The notes under the pieces were generated by a model. It saw only the letters and a program-made list of their open reading frames with translations, was not told the DNA's origin and did not search any database. DNA of 64,000 nucleotides from Sphingomonas oryzagri (lineage in GTDB: Bacteria; Pseudomonadota; Alphaproteobacteria; Sphingomonadales; Sphingomonadaceae), in NCBI RefSeq assembly GCF_029906645.1, contig NZ_JARYGZ010000001.1, positions 2,165,208 through 2,229,207 of the forward strand. The letters are read 5' to 3'. Below are positions 62,359 through 64,000 of the stretch, piece by piece (position 1 is the first letter of the stretch; each line of letters opens with the position of its first letter). The translations under genes were made by a program, and so were the position numbers.

Positions 62359-62549
62359 CAAGGACGCCGCCCAACGGGCGGCCCTGCTCCGAGCATGGCG
62401 AAGCCACGCGCAGGAGGCCGGCGCGCAAGCGCGCCGCATCGCCCGTGCGACGGGGCCGGCGCAAGCCGGTTTCCTGAGCATGGGCGACAAATGCCCGACA
62501 AAAAAATGGGTGGGCGGCGGAGCATTGAAGCCCCGCCGCCCACCCCGAG
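62359..62549. other. Hairpin-rich intergenic segment
   Basis: The 191 nt between two convergent genes contain several GC-rich inverted repeats, for example CGCCCAACGGGCG near 62369, GGCGCGCAAGCGCGCC near 62421 and GCCGGCGCAAGCCGGTTTC near 62456, then an A-run at 62499-62505. They probably act as terminators for one or both flanking genes. Confidence 0.5.
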
Positions 62550-63563
62550 TCACACACCCTTCGGCATGTCTCGTCGCGCGTTCACCATGGTCGGCGACGT
62601 CCGCTGATCGCGCACCGCGAAGAAGTGCGCCGGAACGCCGGCTTCGCGCACCAGCCGCGCCAGATGCGACTGGAGGCCCGAGCCTTCGCAGACCAAGGCC
62701 TCGACCGGCTTCAGTCGCATCATCGTCTCGTTGCGAGCGAAGCCTGCGCGCATACCCAGGCGTCGATCGAGGGCGAAGTTCACGACGGCGACGCCCGATC
62801 GTGCCGCCCATGCCGCCGCGATCGCGTCGCAGCCTTTGTCCTGCGCGGTGGTCGCCAGGATCATGGTCGGGATCCGCGCCCTGATCAGGTCGAGCCGTTC
62901 CCAGATCAGCGCATGATCCTCCCAAGCCTTGCCGCCCGAGAAGAGCACAACCGGACCTGTCGGTGCATTGCGCTCGATCCGCTTCTGGCGCCGCGCCGCG
63001 AGAAAATCCTGTCCTGCGATCACCGACGCGGTCCGCTTGCCCGACACCAGGGTCGCGCGCGGCGCAGACCAAGGCCGGCCGGTTTCGGCATGGAACATCG
63101 CGGCGGCATGATCGCGCATGCAGGAAAGTGCCTCGCTCGCCTCGTCGAGGCCGTGGCAGAGCAGCTGCCGCTCCTCGATCTCGTGCGTGGCGATCTCGCC
63201 GCCATCATTGTCGCGGATGAGATCACCGAGCTCGCGCGCCGCATGGTCGGCCTGGTTGTCGACCTGCTCGGCGACCTTGTGGAAGCTGTGGACGATGCCC
63301 CAGGCGAGCCGCTCGGCGATCGTCTCCAGGCGGGTGTCGCGCAGCAGGTCGAAGAGCGTCGTCACCAGCATCTCGACGCCGACCTGCATCTGCAGCGCGT
63401 CCGGCATGTCGGCGATGATCATCTCGTCCGTCGCAACCAGTTTCACCGCATCGACGGTCTCGACGAAGGCGTGCGCGAAGCGATCGGTCGGAGCCGCCGT
63501 CTCCTCGGCATAGAGGTCTGTGATCTCGGCGAAGCTGCGGATAGTGCGGTTGATCGTGGTCAT
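62550..63563 (-). CDS. DUF2493 (SLOG-superfamily) plasmid protein
   Basis: A 337-residue protein. The N-terminal half is helical and uncharacterised. The C-terminal half is a DUF2493/SLOG-like Rossmannoid domain: PVVLFSGGKAWEDHALIWERLD followed by MILATTAQDKGCDAIAAAWA and VVNFALDRR, a fold that binds nucleotides or nucleotide-derived ligands. Proteins like this are common on sphingomonad and other alphaproteobacterial plasmids near transfer genes. The biochemical role is not known to me. It is preceded by structured repeats on its upstream side. Confidence 0.82.
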   Translation of the reverse strand: MTTINRTIRSFAEITDLYAEETAAPTDRFAHAFVETVDAVKLVATDEMIIADMPDALQMQVGVEMLVTTLFDLLRDTRLETIAERLAWGIVHSFHKVAEQVDNQADHAARELGDLIRDNDGGEIATHEIEERQLLCHGLDEASEALSCMRDHAAAMFHAETGRPWSAPRATLVSGKRTASVIAGQDFLAARRQKRIERNAPTGPVVLFSGGKAWEDHALIWERLDLIRARIPTMILATTAQDKGCDAIAAAWAARSGVAVVNFALDRRLGMRAGFARNETMMRLKPVEALVCEGSGLQSHLARLVREAGVPAHFFAVRDQRTSPTMVNARRDMPKGV

Positions 63564-63624
63564 CGGGAACCTCCTTGTTCAAGAGGTTCCTCTCCCGGCA
63601 CGGGCTCCGAGCGGCGGGGTCAAG

Positions 63625-63930
63625 GATCGGGCGAAGCCCGACCGCGAAGCGGCGATGGGGGTCACGATTTTGCGAAGCAAAATGGTGGGGCCCCGTCGTC
63701 CTTGAGGCCGTCGCGGCCCCGTGCCACGCTAGGAGGACTTGAGAGAGTGTTTGTCCCCAACGCCCGACACAAGCGCTTTTGCCTCTTCGGGGCTCGATGC
63801 CCCGACGAGGCATTTCCCATGGCGCCAGGGCAGCAGTCAGGGATCGGGCGCAGCCCGACCGCGTGAGCGGCGCTGGAGGCAATGATTTTTCGAGTATCGA
63901 AAAATGGTGGGCCCCACCGTCCTTGACGGC
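63625..63930. repeat. Imperfect repeated module with internal hairpins
   Basis: Two related blocks lie at about 63625-63710 and 63842-63930. Each begins GATCGGGCG(A/C)AGCCCGACCGCG, passes through AGCGGCG, then a small hairpin (ATTTTGCGAAGCAAAAT in the first, ATTTTTCGATATCGAAAAAT-like in the second), ATGGTGGG(G)CCCC, and CGTCCTTGA. The hairpin stems differ in sequence but are both maintained, which suggests structure matters. They lie upstream of the DUF2493 gene in a 437-nt stretch without a recognised gene. Confidence 0.6.
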
Positions 63931-64000
63931 AACCGGGGCCGTCATGAAGAGAATGGCCGGGCAAGGATGCGGATGAGCGAAGCTCGTGCGCATCCGCATG

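Overview
The window is high-GC, densely coded DNA that looks like an alphaproteobacterium, most probably a sphingomonad. The reasons are the Caulobacter/Sphingomonas-style TonB receptor beside secreted glycoside hydrolases, the P-type conjugation genes, and the mix of exopolysaccharide (EPS) genes. No rRNA, tRNA or CRISPR array was seen. A complete set of relaxase, coupling protein and type IV secretion genes makes a conjugative plasmid or integrative conjugative element likely; that replicon type is inference.

Layout. (1) 1-8895: carbohydrate use, with a left-truncated mannitol-dehydrogenase-family enzyme, a GntR/FCD regulator, a GH32 fructosidase, a TonB-dependent receptor and a GH115-like glucuronidase. 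A frameshifted GntR remnant follows at 8967-9313. (2) 9653-20801: polysaccharide and sugar-nucleotide genes, namely a TylC-type C-methyltransferase, a DUF4910 peptidase-like protein, two SDR proteins, a GT2, a Wzy-like polymerase, an acyltransferase-3, an LhgO-like FAD oxidoreductase, RfbC and RfbF. They suggest a CDP-linked, C-methylated deoxyhexose. (3) 20915-28701: a minus-strand P-type secretion operon in the order virB1-2-3-4-6-9-10-11, every junction a 4-nt overlap, with no virB5, virB7 or virB8. (4) 28938-45524: the Wzx/Wzy-type EPS core with priming transferase, GT4, split Alg13/Alg14 pair, OPX exporter, Wzc-like protein plus detached kinase-like protein, AAA ATPase, GH5, outer-membrane barrel and flippase. 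(5) 45740-55264: an acyl-modification module (VOC protein, MBOAT, FkbH-like HAD/GNAT protein, acyl carrier protein, SGNH protein), then a PIG-L deacetylase and a second nucleotidyltransferase, bracketed by two LuxR/NarL-type regulators with atypical receivers. (6) 55979-64000: the mobilisation module (lytic transglycosylase, MobF relaxase, VirD4-type coupling protein, ribbon-helix-helix protein), a repeat-rich candidate oriT, a small coiled-coil protein, a DUF2493 protein and structured repeats.

How it fits together. Regions 2, 4 and 5 could together build, polymerise, export and decorate one acylated polysaccharide. The Wzy-like polymerase is in region 2, and the flippase and exporter are in region 4. 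EPS genes lie on both sides of the virB operon and between it and the mob genes. The most notable system is the MBOAT-FkbH-ACP-SGNH run. It looks like a carrier-protein-dependent route for attaching an acyl group, possibly glyceryl, to the polysaccharide.
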